A stretch of DNA of 22,767 nucleotides from Nanobdellota archaeon (GCA_021818905.1 JAKASS010000015.1:1-22767), one strand, 5' to 3'; positions 13,669 through 22,339 are shown, numbered from the stretch's first letter. Translations and numbers: made by a program. The notes: a model not told the origin generated them from the sequence alone.

Positions 13669-14142
13669 ATGAAGCGACTAGAGGAAAGTCTTCAAGAGCG
13701 ATATGCTCCGAATAGCATTTGTTTTGGATGCGGTCCCAAGAATAAAAACGGTTTTAGAATCCAAAGCATAGTAAAAGGCGATATCATAGTAGCAGATTTT
13801 AAGCCAAAAAAATATTATCATGCATTCAGAGGATATCTAAGCGGCGGCGCAATATCGGTCGTTATGGACTGCCACAGCAATTGGTCTGCGGCTTACTACA
13901 TAATGAAAAATCGTGGAGAAGATAAGATTCCTCCAACTGTAACTGCCCAATATACCGTTACTTTCCTTAAGCCTACGCCAATGGGAATAAAACTACAGCT
14001 TAAAGCGAAGTGTATAAACGTTTACACCAATAAAGCCGAGATAGAAACAGAACTTATAGCAAATGGCGAAGTAACCGCCAAGGCAATCGGGATTTTTGTT
14101 GCTGTTAAAGAGGGACATCCCGCTTATAACAGGTGGAATTAA
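13669..14142 (+). CDS. Hotdog-fold thioesterase, PaaI-like
   Basis: The 157-residue protein begins with CFGCGPKNKNGFRI (18-31), the N-terminal signature of PaaI-type hotdog thioesterases, which usually carry the form CFGCG-x-N-x-x-G-L. The hotdog helix follows in YLSGGAISVVMDCHSNWSAA, with a catalytic-region Asp. The later strands include TVTFLKPTPMG, typical of the family. Members hydrolyse acyl-CoA thioesters. The substrate cannot be read, but it ends only three bases before the methylisocitrate-lyase-like gene, so the two are co-transcribed and it may release CoA from an acyl-CoA of the same pathway. No membrane segment; cytoplasmic. Confidence 0.75.
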   Translation: MKRLEESLQERYAPNSICFGCGPKNKNGFRIQSIVKGDIIVADFKPKKYYHAFRGYLSGGAISVVMDCHSNWSAAYYIMKNRGEDKIPPTVTAQYTVTFLKPTPMGIKLQLKAKCINVYTNKAEIETELIANGEVTAKAIGIFVAVKEGHPAYNRWN

Positions 14143-14145
14143 ATT

Positions 14146-15012
14146 ATGCCCGAGAATAAGGCGAATAGACTTAAACTTCTATTGAAGAGCGAGTTCCTTG
14201 TAATTCCAGGAGTTTTCAATCCTTTCACAGCCTTGTTAGCCAAGAAAGCAGGATTCAAAGCGATTTATCTATCGGGCGGCGCGCTTACTTCTTCTCTAGG
14301 GATACCAGATATAGGACTTCTGACACTTGATGAAGTAGTCGATGCAGTTAAAAAAATAAAAGCAGTAGTCGAGCTTCCGCTAATCGTAGACATAGATACA
14401 GGATTTGGTGAACCCATAAATGTCTATAGGGCCGTCAGAGCCCTAGAAGCTGCGGGGGCTGATGCGGTACACATAGAGGATCAGCGTCTACCCAAGAGAT
14501 GCGGGCATTTAGGCGGTAAAGAAGTTGTAGAACCAGAAGAAATGATCAAGAAAATAAAAGCTGCAATAAAAGCACGTAAAGAGATGTTAATAATCGCAAG
14601 AACGGATGCACGTGCTGTGAATGGACTCGAAGATGCAATTAAAAGGGCAAGTTTATACGTAAAAGCTGGCGCAGACATGGTCTTTCCTGAGGCGCTCACA
14701 TCGGAAAAGGAATTCATAGACTTCTCAAGAAGAATTTCTGTGCCTTTACTTGCTAATATGACGGAATTTGGAAAGACACCCTACATAACTGCAGAATCGT
14801 TCAAAAAAATGGGTTATAGTTGTGTAATCTTTCCGGTTACTGCTTTTAGAGCGGGCGCAAAAGCGATGGAAAAAGCATTTAATATAATCGCAAAAGAAGG
14901 CACACAAGCAAATATAACAAACGATCTTATGACACGTAGCGAACAATACGATGTTATAAACTATTCTTTTTATCAAGACCTGGACGAAGAATTAAGCGAC
15001 AAAAAGAAATAA
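14146..15012 (+). CDS. prpB: Isocitrate lyase/PEP mutase family protein, probable methylisocitrate lyase
   Basis: The 288-residue enzyme has the landmarks of the methylisocitrate lyase branch: YLSGGALTSSLGIPD (41-55), the metal-binding pair in VDIDTGFG (D82, D84), E111 in HIEDQ, and the loop KRCGH (117-121) whose Cys is the catalytic acid in lyases. ARTDAR and AGADMVFPEAL complete the TIM barrel. The expected reaction is 2-methylisocitrate to pyruvate and succinate, the last step of the methylcitrate cycle. 2,3-Dimethylmalate lyase or another C-C lyase of the superfamily remain possible. A PrpD homologue at 15922 supports the methylcitrate role. It follows the thioesterase by three bases. The unusual C-terminal tail (residues 262-288) is acidic and Tyr-rich. 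Confidence 0.82.
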   Translation: MPENKANRLKLLLKSEFLVIPGVFNPFTALLAKKAGFKAIYLSGGALTSSLGIPDIGLLTLDEVVDAVKKIKAVVELPLIVDIDTGFGEPINVYRAVRALEAAGADAVHIEDQRLPKRCGHLGGKEVVEPEEMIKKIKAAIKARKEMLIIARTDARAVNGLEDAIKRASLYVKAGADMVFPEALTSEKEFIDFSRRISVPLLANMTEFGKTPYITAESFKKMGYSCVIFPVTAFRAGAKAMEKAFNIIAKEGTQANITNDLMTRSEQYDVINYSFYQDLDEELSDKKK

Positions 15013-15036
15013 TAGAAATTATCTCTAAATAAAAAG

Positions 15037-15045
15037 TTTATATTT
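15037..15045 (+). promoter_or_regulatory. TATA-like box of the ComA-like gene
   Basis: TTTATATTT is centred 27 bases before ATG 15068, which supports that start over the TTG at 15050 and suggests a leaderless transcript. Confidence 0.5.
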
Positions 15046-15067
15046 TAGGTTGTATTTACTATATATT

Positions 15068-15919
15068 ATGTTTGGTTCTAAACAAAAGCCATTTGACTTT
15101 GTTACTACAAGAAAACCACACGAAAAACCAAGAACAAGCGGGATAACTGAAATCCGCGGTCCGTATTATTCCGCGGTAACCGCAGATTACCTAAAAGCTT
15201 TACTCGATGACTGGGGCGAATATGTGGACGGGATGAAGTTCGCTGGTGGATCCTTTAGCTTGCTGAGCGAAACAAAATTAAAGGAATATATAAAGATATG
15301 TCATGAGCATGACGTTTTCGTTGACACTGGTGGGTGGATAGAGAGGGTCCTTATAGACGGAAAGATAGCTGTTGATAATTATATATCTAAATGTAAAGAG
15401 CTAGGGATCGATGTTGTAGAAGTTTCAAGTGGTATGGCACAAGAGGTGATGAACATGCGGCTAGAAGAGAAAATCGCGCTAGTTAAAAAAATAAGTCAAA
15501 TGGGCCTTAAACCAAAGCCAGAAGTGTCTATTATGATAGGGGCTGGTGGCGGCACGCATAGAACCGGCTATGAAACGGATATGGCTTATAGAGACTTGGA
15601 AGAGTTCATAGGGGAAACCAGGGCCTATTTAGAAGCCGGCGCAAAAATTATAATGGTTGAATCAGAGGGAATAACAGAGGATTTATCACCTGAAAAATGG
15701 AGAACAGACGTTATCAACAGGCTACTTGACGAATTTGGCTACGAGAAACTTATGTTTGAGGCTTCAGACCCCCCTGTTTTTAAGTGGTATCTAAAAAACG
15801 TAAGCAATAATGTTAATCTTTTTATAGACCATTCACAGATAGTTGAATTTACTGCCTGGAGATATGGCCTTTGGGGTGACAAGGACATCTGGAAAGGTAA
15901 GACCGTTTCTTATAAGTAA
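15068..15919 (+). CDS. ComA-like phosphosulfolactate synthase family protein (HSA32-like branch)
   Basis: 283 residues from the TATA-selected ATG. The protein reads as a TIM barrel of the ComA family: TEIRGPYYSAVTADYL, VDGMKFAGGSFSLL, VFVDTGGWIERVL, VVEVSSGMAQE, KPEVSIMIGAGGG, IMVESEGITED and LFIDHSQIVEF. In methanogens ComA adds sulfite to phosphoenolpyruvate to make phosphosulfolactate for coenzyme M. This sequence follows instead the branch found in fungi, many bacteria and plants (HSA32), judged from TEIRGPYYS and FAGGSF. The reaction of that branch is not established to my knowledge. No other coenzyme M gene is here, and its neighbours are a PEP-mutase-superfamily lyase and PrpD. A PEP-linked C3 reaction is an inference. 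Confidence 0.75.
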   Translation: MFGSKQKPFDFVTTRKPHEKPRTSGITEIRGPYYSAVTADYLKALLDDWGEYVDGMKFAGGSFSLLSETKLKEYIKICHEHDVFVDTGGWIERVLIDGKIAVDNYISKCKELGIDVVEVSSGMAQEVMNMRLEEKIALVKKISQMGLKPKPEVSIMIGAGGGTHRTGYETDMAYRDLEEFIGETRAYLEAGAKIIMVESEGITEDLSPEKWRTDVINRLLDEFGYEKLMFEASDPPVFKWYLKNVSNNVNLFIDHSQIVEFTAWRYGLWGDKDIWKGKTVSYK

Positions 15920-15921
15920 AA

Positions 15922-17286
15922 TCAGTTTACAGCTAGAAGAGTTACAAGATTACCTAACGTTTTTGCTTTGTCCAGCGCGTAAATAGTGGCTATTATCTTT
16001 TTGCGTCTTTCACTTGGAAGGAATCCCAAAGTAAGCGTATTAAATTTTTCCATTATTTCTTCGCGGGTCATAGGATTATAAGGATGCCCTCTCGGGTCCT
16101 CTACTTTTTTAGATAATATTTTTCCAGAAGCTAGTTTTACCGTAACCTTATTTGCTACCCTTTTTGGGTATATTGCGGTAATAGACTTATCTTCAAATAC
16201 CTTTATTTTCTTCATAAATTCAATTATTTTTTTATCCTTTAGCTTGCTAGATTGATACGTGCTATTATCTATTTTACCGTCAAGCAGTGCTCTTCCAACA
16301 ATGTATGGCAGGCTGTGGTCTGCAGTTTCTTTAGTTGTCGGGTTCCATTTGGCGGGGTCATTGCCTAATATCGTGAAACCGGCTTCTTGGGTGGATACCT
16401 CAACGCCAACTATATCATCTAAGTTGCCTATATTTTTTCTTAGATCTAGTGCGGCCCATATTGCACTTTGAGAGTGGTATTCAGCAGGGAAATATTTTAT
16501 ACTTGTTTCATTTATCTTGAAGGCCCCTTCTCTGCCGCCAAATAAGTTTGTGTCAATATCGAATTTCCCAGAAATCTGTTTCCAAAAGCCCATATCTCCC
16601 TCGAAGATAGGCGCAGGCCCAGTAATTCCTTCTTTAGCCAACATTACAGAAAAGAGCGCGTTTCTTGCAGCTTCAGCAAATGAGCAACCCTTCCACATTG
16701 ACAATTCTCCGGACCTGACTTGTCGCATAGTTATGTGCGAATTTAAAGACAGGTTTACTGCCTGAGTAAGCTGGTCCACGTTTAATCCCAAAAGTTTTCC
16801 TGTAGAAAGGGCAACAGATACAAGCCCATAACACACATGATCCCAACCCCGGTGTCTTATATCGGCAGCGTCCGCTAGTCGGCACTGTATCTCGTAAGCA
16901 AGAGCAATCGCTGTAAGCAATTGTTTTCCGCTTGCTCCGGTGGCTTCGGCAGCAGCTACACAGGTAGGGATATTATCGCTTGGATGTGCAGGTTCTTTTG
17001 AGAGATATGTATCGTTATAATCAAAATATCTCACCATTATGCCATTCACAAATGCGGCAAGTGGCGGCGTAGTAGTTTGCTTAGTGCCCCACAATGTTGC
17101 GGAGTTCTTAGTTTTTATTTTTTCAGCTATTTTTCGTGTTATAACTGCAGGGACTACTTTATACCCTCCGATAGCGCAACCAAAGGCATCGATTATCCTA
17201 TCTTTAGTACTGCTTAAAGTTGCATCGTCCAGGTCTTCAAATCTTAAAGAATGAGCATACCTACTAAGTTCTTCTGCTAACGTCAT
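15922..17286 (-). CDS. prpD: MmgE/PrpD family protein, probable 2-methylcitrate dehydratase
   Basis: This 454-residue protein matches the MmgE/PrpD fold from end to end. The N-terminal helical domain contains IIDAFGCAIGGY, GTKQTTTPPLAAFVNGIMVRYFDYNDTY, HPSDNIPTCVAAAEATGASGKQLL and IRHRGWDHVCYG. The alpha/beta domain contains KYFPAEYHSQSAIWAALDLR and NPTTKETADHSLPYIVGRALLDG, and the C-terminus FN-L. PrpD dehydrates 2-methylcitrate to 2-methyl-cis-aconitate. Relatives include cis-aconitate decarboxylase, so the exact reaction is inferred from the PrpB homologue nearby. It converges with the ComA-like gene with a two-base gap. A TATA-like box on the minus strand lies about 34 bases before the ATG. 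Confidence 0.85.
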   Translation of the reverse strand: MTLAEELSRYAHSLRFEDLDDATLSSTKDRIIDAFGCAIGGYKVVPAVITRKIAEKIKTKNSATLWGTKQTTTPPLAAFVNGIMVRYFDYNDTYLSKEPAHPSDNIPTCVAAAEATGASGKQLLTAIALAYEIQCRLADAADIRHRGWDHVCYGLVSVALSTGKLLGLNVDQLTQAVNLSLNSHITMRQVRSGELSMWKGCSFAEAARNALFSVMLAKEGITGPAPIFEGDMGFWKQISGKFDIDTNLFGGREGAFKINETSIKYFPAEYHSQSAIWAALDLRKNIGNLDDIVGVEVSTQEAGFTILGNDPAKWNPTTKETADHSLPYIVGRALLDGKIDNSTYQSSKLKDKKIIEFMKKIKVFEDKSITAIYPKRVANKVTVKLASGKILSKKVEDPRGHPYNPMTREEIMEKFNTLTLGFLPSERRKKIIATIYALDKAKTLGNLVTLLAVN

Positions 17287-17391
17287 AAGAGTATATTTAA
17301 TTATTGTTGGGCATACTTAAATATTATTCATCGATAAAGTAATAAAAAGTGTCCTAATTTCATTTTTATTGTAAGAAATTATGATATAATT

Positions 17392-19938
17392 ATGGAAAAT
17401 AATGAGCATGAAAGCTTGGGCGAAAATGTAATACCCAAAAATTATAAATTATTTTTTGAACCTGACTTCGGCTCATTCAAGTCTAATGGCCATGAGGAGA
17501 TAAGCGTTTTTGTAAAAGAAGCCACCGATATGATTCGTTTGAATGCAAAAGAACTGCAAATACTTAAAGTCAGTGCACTTGTAGGCGGCCGAGAAATAGC
17601 CGGTGCTGTAAAAGACATACCGCAAAAACAAATTATAGAGATAAGTTTTCAGGAAAAAATAAAGGGAGAAATAAAACTAAGAATAGAGTTTATAGCTGAT
17701 AATAACGATAGGATGTATGGCCTTTCTAGAAGCAAGTACGAAGTAGATAGCAAAGAGGAATATTTACTAAGTTCCCAGTTTGAGGCTACTGATGCAAGAG
17801 CAGCATTTCCATGCATAGATGAGCCAGAATTCAAAGCGACATTTGATTTATCACTAAAAATAGACAAAGGATTAGAAGCTATATCCAACATGCCCAAAAA
17901 AACTGAGAAAATGGATGGCAAAAAGAAGATAGTTACATTTGATACAACCCCAATAATGTCTACGTATCTCTTATACATTGGCATTGGAAAATACGATGTG
18001 CTTAGTGGAAGCTTAGGAAAGCTAAAAATAAACGTGATCACAACACGTGGGAAGAAGAAGTATGCTAATACGGCATTGGAAGACGCAAAGAAAGTCGTCA
18101 AATACTTTGAAGATTATTTTGGGATAAAATATCCTCTCCCAAAATTAGACCTTATTGCTGTACCAGATTTTGCGAATGGAGCCATGGAGAACTGGGGAGC
18201 GATAACTTTCAGAGAAATCTATCTTCTTTTAGATGAGAAAAGTTCGACAACGATGCGAAGACAAATAGCCGAAATAATAGCGCACGAGCTTGCTCATCAG
18301 TGGTTTGGTGACCTAGTTACAATGAAATGGTGGAATGACATTTGGCTTAATGAAAGTTTTGCAACATTCATGAGCTATAAAGCAATGGATGCTATATTCC
18401 CCGAGTGGAAGGTCTGGCTAGAATATATGCTCTACGCATTTAACAGCGCCTTTTCGACTGACGGTCTTAAAGTAACACATCCGATAAGCGTTCATGTACA
18501 GACTGCGGATGAAATAGAAGAAATATTTGATGTTATAAGTTACCGAAAAGGTGGGAGCGTTCTTCATATGCTTGAGGATTACGTAGGAAAAGAGACTTTC
18601 AGAGAGGGCCTTCACATATATCTTGAAAAAAATGCTTATAGAAATGCTACTAAATTTGATTTATGGAACTCTATAGAAAAAGCCGCTGTCAAAGACGGGA
18701 AAAAACTCGACGTGCCAGAACTTATGAGTGCATGGGTTGAAAAGATAGGTTACCCAGTAGTGCACGTTTCAGCTAAAAATGATTTATTTACATTAAAGCA
18801 AAATAGGTTCTTATTCTCTGGAGAAATGGAGGATACTTGGCCTTTGCCGGTACATTATAAAACACAGAATAATGACAAGATAATTTTAATGAAAGGATAT
18901 GAGAGTTTAATAAGAGAAAATTCAGATTGGATAAAACTTAATTACGGCCAGCATGGGCTTTATAGAGTAATATACGAGGATTCTATGTTGGAAAAACTCG
19001 GTGGCCTGATTAAGAAAGGCGTACTCTCTGCAGAAGATGCATGGGGTATAGAAAATGACTTATTTTCAATTTTAAGAGGAGGAGGTTTGGATACCTCAAA
19101 ATATCTTGATTTCATAGGCAGATTTTGCACCGGCTTAAAATACCCTTTGAGTGAAGGCGTGATTATGCATCTAGCCTGGCTTTATAGCATAAACTATAAT
19201 AGACCCCTAGCGGAAAAAGTAAGAGAAACCGGTATAAACTTTGGCGCTGATATATTAAAGAAAATTGGTTGGGACTCAAAGAAAGCTGAAAGTGACATAG
19301 TAAAAATGACCAGAATAGACGTGATAGCCCTTCTAAATATACTCAAAGACGTAAACGTAACTAAAAGACTTTTGTTAATGTTTGAAGAAGCGAAGAAAAA
19401 ACGAAATAAAATAGACCCGGATATGTTAGGTAATGTATACGCTGCGGCAGCTTTAAATGTAGACAAAAAGACGTTTGATGAACTGATTAAACTATATAGA
19501 GATGCCACTTCTCCAAATGAAAGAATATTTATCCTTTTAGCATTGGGAAAATTACGTGATCCAGCGATGCTATTAAAGGCATTGGACTTCCAAAAATCGA
19601 AAGATGTTAGACCACACGATTCTTGCGTCGTGTCACTTTCCGCAGCCTACAATCAATTTAGTTTCGGTCAATATGCAGCATCAAATCCCATAAGTGAGAA
19701 AGTCTTGGTTAAATGGTTAAAAGCGAATTGGAAGGACATAATAAAAAAATTTGATCCAGCTACGAAAATAGCGAATAAACAGCTTATTAGCCTGGTTTGT
19801 GTAACTAATCCCACCTTGGCAAAAGATATAGCGAATTTTTTCTCCGCTGAAGGAAACTTCAGGGACGATTTAAAATATCCTTTAGGCCAGACTCTAGAAG
19901 CAATAGAGCTTAACATCGGTTATTTAAAAAATAATTAA
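17392..19938 (+). CDS. M1-family zinc aminopeptidase (tricorn interacting factor F2/F3 type)
   Basis: 848 residues. The catalytic M1 signature is complete: exopeptidase motif GAMEN (263-267), HELAH (298-302) with zinc ligands H298 and H302 and catalytic E299, and the third ligand E321 in NESFA. VISYRKGG carries the transition-state Tyr. N-terminal beta saddle (about 12-200), thermolysin-like domain (about 205-460) and a long helical C-terminal domain follow the aminopeptidase N plan. In Thermoplasma, F2 and F3 trim short peptides from the proteasome and tricorn protease to free amino acids, and a cytoplasmic role of that kind fits the absence of a signal peptide. Slightly longer than the approximately 780-residue Thermoplasma factors. 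A TATA-like TTTTTATT (17363-17370) sits about 25 bases before the ATG. Confidence 0.88.
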   Translation: MENNEHESLGENVIPKNYKLFFEPDFGSFKSNGHEEISVFVKEATDMIRLNAKELQILKVSALVGGREIAGAVKDIPQKQIIEISFQEKIKGEIKLRIEFIADNNDRMYGLSRSKYEVDSKEEYLLSSQFEATDARAAFPCIDEPEFKATFDLSLKIDKGLEAISNMPKKTEKMDGKKKIVTFDTTPIMSTYLLYIGIGKYDVLSGSLGKLKINVITTRGKKKYANTALEDAKKVVKYFEDYFGIKYPLPKLDLIAVPDFANGAMENWGAITFREIYLLLDEKSSTTMRRQIAEIIAHELAHQWFGDLVTMKWWNDIWLNESFATFMSYKAMDAIFPEWKVWLEYMLYAFNSAFSTDGLKVTHPISVHVQTADEIEEIFDVISYRKGGSVLHMLEDYVGKETFREGLHIYLEKNAYRNATKFDLWNSIEKAAVKDGKKLDVPELMSAWVEKIGYPVVHVSAKNDLFTLKQNRFLFSGEMEDTWPLPVHYKTQNNDKIILMKGYESLIRENSDWIKLNYGQHGLYRVIYEDSMLEKLGGLIKKGVLSAEDAWGIENDLFSILRGGGLDTSKYLDFIGRFCTGLKYPLSEGVIMHLAWLYSINYNRPLAEKVRETGINFGADILKKIGWDSKKAESDIVKMTRIDVIALLNILKDVNVTKRLLLMFEEAKKKRNKIDPDMLGNVYAAAALNVDKKTFDELIKLYRDATSPNERIFILLALGKLRDPAMLLKALDFQKSKDVRPHDSCVVSLSAAYNQFSFGQYAASNPISEKVLVKWLKANWKDIIKKFDPATKIANKQLISLVCVTNPTLAKDIANFFSAEGNFRDDLKYPLGQTLEAIELNIGYLKNN

Positions 19939-19959
19939 AGATAAAAGGGATGGCCTTCC

Positions 19960-19968
19960 TTTAAATAT
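19960..19968 (+). promoter_or_regulatory. TATA-like box of the LysN-like gene
   Basis: TTTAAATAT is centred near 19964, about 28 bases before ATG 19992 but only 10 before ATG 19974. The window-wide spacing favours 19992. Confidence 0.45.
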
Positions 19969-19991
19969 TTGAAATGGAAACCAGCAAACGA

Positions 19992-21227
19992 ATGAAAAGA
20001 GAATCTAAAAGACAGAATAATCTGAATATAAGCGATTTCTTGTCAAAAGGCATGGAGAAAATGAGGGCTTCCGATATCAGGGACGCGTTAAAACTAGTCG
20101 AAGGTAAAAAAATAATAAGTTTTGCTGGAGGCTTACCGGATCCAGAAACATTCCCGCACAATGAAGTTAAGGAGATAGTAAGGATGCTAGAACATTCAGA
20201 TTTTTCTTCCTCATTTCAATATGGCGCAACCTTAGGGATGAGAGAATTAAGAAAAGAACTAGCAAAATTTGTTTCAAAACGAGGGATATTAAATGCAAAT
20301 GAGGATAACGTTTTGATATCCGCAGGCAGTCAAGAAGCGATATATATTTTATGTTTTCTCCTCTTGGACCCGGGGGATGACATAATAGTAGAAGCCCCCA
20401 CCTATGTTGCTGCATTAAATGCCATGAGGCTAAGAAATCCAGTTTTTCATGGCATACCTATAAAAAATAATGGCATGGATATGGATGACCTAGAAAAAGA
20501 AATCAAAGAAATCGAGGCCGTCGGTAGAAAAGTAAAGTTCATTTATACAGTTCCATCGTCCCAGAACCCGGGCGGCGTAACAATGAGCATGGACAACAGA
20601 AAACGGCTCTTAGAGCTCGCCGAAGAACACAATATATTAATAATAGAGGACGACGCATATGGCTTTCTAGCCTTTGATGGGAATGCTCCGGATGCTATAA
20701 AATCGCTTGACACTACTGGACGGGTTATATATACCTCGACTTTTAGCAAGATACTTGCACCCGGCTTTAGACTTGGATGGGTCATAGCAAGCACAGAGAT
20801 AATATCAAAAATGGAGCTTATGAAACAAAGTATAGACTTGCATTCCTCTACATTTACACAGCGAATAGCCCTAGAAACCTTAAGACGCGGCGTTATAGAA
20901 AGAAATATGCCAAAAGTACGGAAGCTTTATAAAGAAAAGAGAGACGTCATGATAAAAAGTATCGAAGAATGGTTTCCCAAAAACGTGAAATATAGTGTAC
21001 CAGACGGAGGAATGTTCATTTTCGTCTGGTTAGACCAAAAAATAGATACGCGTAAACTATTGCAGGATGCGATTAAACGTGGTGTAGCATTTGTTCCGGG
21101 TTCGGGCTTCTACCATGACGACAGCGGAAACAACACAATGAGACTAAATTTCAGTAGACCGTCCACTGAAGAAATAAGAGATGGCATAAAAATTCTGGGC
21201 GCACTTATAAAAGAAGCAACCACCTAG
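19992..21227 (+). CDS. PLP-dependent aminotransferase, class I/II (LysN/ARO8-like)
   Basis: 411 residues from ATG 19992; ATG 19974 adds six. The fold-type I aminotransferase shows ISFAGGLPDPETFP near the N-terminus, YGATLGMRELR, APTYVAALNA, the cofactor-binding PSSQNPGG, IIEDDAYGFLAF, the Schiff-base Lys in TSTFSKILAPGFRLGW with the following Arg, and a C-terminal LNFSRPS with the substrate-carboxylate Arg. The pattern SFAGGLPDPETFP plus FSKILAPGFRLGW is that of the 2-aminoadipate/LysN-MocR-like group, which act on 2-aminoadipate, aromatic or branched amino acids. The exact substrate is open. Together with the lysine 6-aminotransferase it could complete a route from lysine to 2-oxoadipate. 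Ends with TAG. Confidence 0.85.
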   Translation: MKRESKRQNNLNISDFLSKGMEKMRASDIRDALKLVEGKKIISFAGGLPDPETFPHNEVKEIVRMLEHSDFSSSFQYGATLGMRELRKELAKFVSKRGILNANEDNVLISAGSQEAIYILCFLLLDPGDDIIVEAPTYVAALNAMRLRNPVFHGIPIKNNGMDMDDLEKEIKEIEAVGRKVKFIYTVPSSQNPGGVTMSMDNRKRLLELAEEHNILIIEDDAYGFLAFDGNAPDAIKSLDTTGRVIYTSTFSKILAPGFRLGWVIASTEIISKMELMKQSIDLHSSTFTQRIALETLRRGVIERNMPKVRKLYKEKRDVMIKSIEEWFPKNVKYSVPDGGMFIFVWLDQKIDTRKLLQDAIKRGVAFVPGSGFYHDDSGNNTMRLNFSRPSTEEIRDGIKILGALIKEATT

Positions 21228-21265
21228 ATATCATTATGGGTCTGTCTATGAATAAGATGCCATAA

Positions 21266-21273
21266 TTTATATA
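21266..21273 (+). promoter_or_regulatory. Orphaned TATA-like box of the ISAzo13-like transposase
   Basis: TTTATATA lies 15 bases before the left target duplication of IS copy 3. If the IS and one duplication are removed, its centre falls 25-26 bases before ATG 22425 of the ISAzo13-like gene, matching the spacing at neighbouring genes. The insertion has moved it more than 1.1 kb away. Confidence 0.45.
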
Positions 21274-21279
21274 CTATTG

Positions 21280-21288
21280 CATTCATAT
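21280..21288. repeat. 9-bp target-site duplication, left
   Basis: CATTCATAT directly abuts the left terminal repeat of IS copy 3 and recurs at 22410-22418 after the right one. Confidence 0.85.
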
Positions 21289-21305
21289 TACGCGTGTGCA
21301 TAACT
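21289..21305 (+). repeat. Left terminal inverted repeat of IS copy 3
   Basis: TACGCGTGTGCATAACT. It pairs with the right repeat with one mismatch (sixth base). Confidence 0.85.
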
Positions 21306-21368
21306 CGACCAGTAAACCTTTATTCTAAGCCGAACTATGACTGATATGGCGTCTAATATCGCTAAAAA

Positions 21369-21402
21369 GGGATCGATAAGAAGTGGAAGTGGGGGCGATC
21401 CC
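21369..21402 (+). promoter_or_regulatory. Hairpin upstream of IS transposase start (copy 3)
   Basis: GGGATCG (21369-21375) pairs with CGATCCC (21396-21402) around a 20-base purine-rich loop. The hairpin ends 19 bases before ATG 21422. Copy 1 has a hairpin at the same place whose outer base pairs differ but still match, which suggests the structure is maintained. Confidence 0.5.
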
Positions 21403-21410
21403 GTCTACAA

Positions 21411-21424
21411 CGAGGTATCGTATG
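21411..21424 (+). promoter_or_regulatory. Shine-Dalgarno site of the copy 3 transposase
   Basis: GAGGT (21412-21416) stands five bases before ATG 21422. It favours this start over the upstream ATG at 21383, which falls inside the hairpin loop. Confidence 0.55.
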
Positions 21425-22339
21425 AAAAAGGATCGTCGCCTCCAGAAATGTGAGGCAGTGATAGGTAATATAGTCGACTGGAAGCAAAATGAGCGCCCCG
21501 CGCTCATCGAGATGAACGAGGACAAGGAAGGGAGGCCTTTCCTTTATTCGGACGAACTCATCACAAAGATAAGCTTCTTGAGGTCCATGTCCTGCGACAA
21601 GCTTATCCCGACCGAAGCTCTGGTAAGGAGGCTTTACGGCAGCTCTCCAGACCATACCACGATAAGCAGGAGGCTTTATAGATTGGACGTCAAATGGACT
21701 ATCGACAGGAAACGCAGGAAAGGAAGGCTTTTGGCGATAGACGCCACGGGGATGTCCGTCTGCCGTACTGGAAGCTACAGGCATTCAAAGTACGGGGGGG
21801 CGCCAAGGTTCTACAAACTGCACGCTTTGTTCGACCCAGATACCAAAGAGATCGTGGACTTAAGGGTCACAAAAGACCGCTGCCATGACAATAGGAAGTT
21901 CGGTCCTATGATCAGGGAAGCCGCAAGCAGGGGAGATACCATCTACGCCGACGGAGCCTATGATGCAAAGGAGAACTTTGACTATCTCTCAAGGAACGGC
22001 ATCAGAAGCGGCATAAAGATAAGGAGGAACTTCTCCACCAAGGCTGGAGGGAGCTACGCCAGGCAGAAAGCCGTGATGGAGCAGTTCGGGATATCGACTG
22101 TGCGTCTTAAGGGAAGGCTCCATTTCCTGCCTACCGAAGGGGTCGTCTTCGACAAGATAGGATACTACCAGCAAAAATGGAAGGAAAAGGTGGGATACGG
22201 GAAAAGATGGCTGGTAGAATCCTTCTTCTCCGCCTTCAAACGCCGCTTCGGAGAGCACGTATGCTCCCGAAGGTGGAAGTCCGTGCAGAACGAGCTCAAG
22301 CTGAAGGCGATGCTTTACAATAAGCTTCTCAAAACGTAA
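21422..22339 (+). CDS. IS5-family DDE transposase (intact)
   Basis: 305 residues from the Shine-Dalgarno-selected ATG. The DDE triad is D107 in LLAIDATG, D177 in YADGAYD and E266 in WLVESFF. The signature Y259-x2-R262-x3-E266-x6-K273 is complete, typical of IS4/IS5-type transposases. The N-terminal 100 residues (EGRPFLYSDELITKISFLRS and following) form the DNA-binding part. The basic tail KRRFGEHVCSRRWKSVQNEL matches copies 1 and 2 almost exactly, while the first 250 residues are clearly diverged from copy 1. It catalyses cut-and-paste or related movement of the element. Confidence 0.92.
   Translation: MKKDRRLQKCEAVIGNIVDWKQNERPALIEMNEDKEGRPFLYSDELITKISFLRSMSCDKLIPTEALVRRLYGSSPDHTTISRRLYRLDVKWTIDRKRRKGRLLAIDATGMSVCRTGSYRHSKYGGAPRFYKLHALFDPDTKEIVDLRVTKDRCHDNRKFGPMIREAASRGDTIYADGAYDAKENFDYLSRNGIRSGIKIRRNFSTKAGGSYARQKAVMEQFGISTVRLKGRLHFLPTEGVVFDKIGYYQQKWKEKVGYGKRWLVESFFSAFKRRFGEHVCSRRWKSVQNELKLKAMLYNKLLKT

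Noticed and set aside
15068-15919. Coenzyme M biosynthesis locus
   Set aside because: Only a ComA-like gene of the HSA32-like branch is present; no comB, comC, comD or comE is seen in the window.
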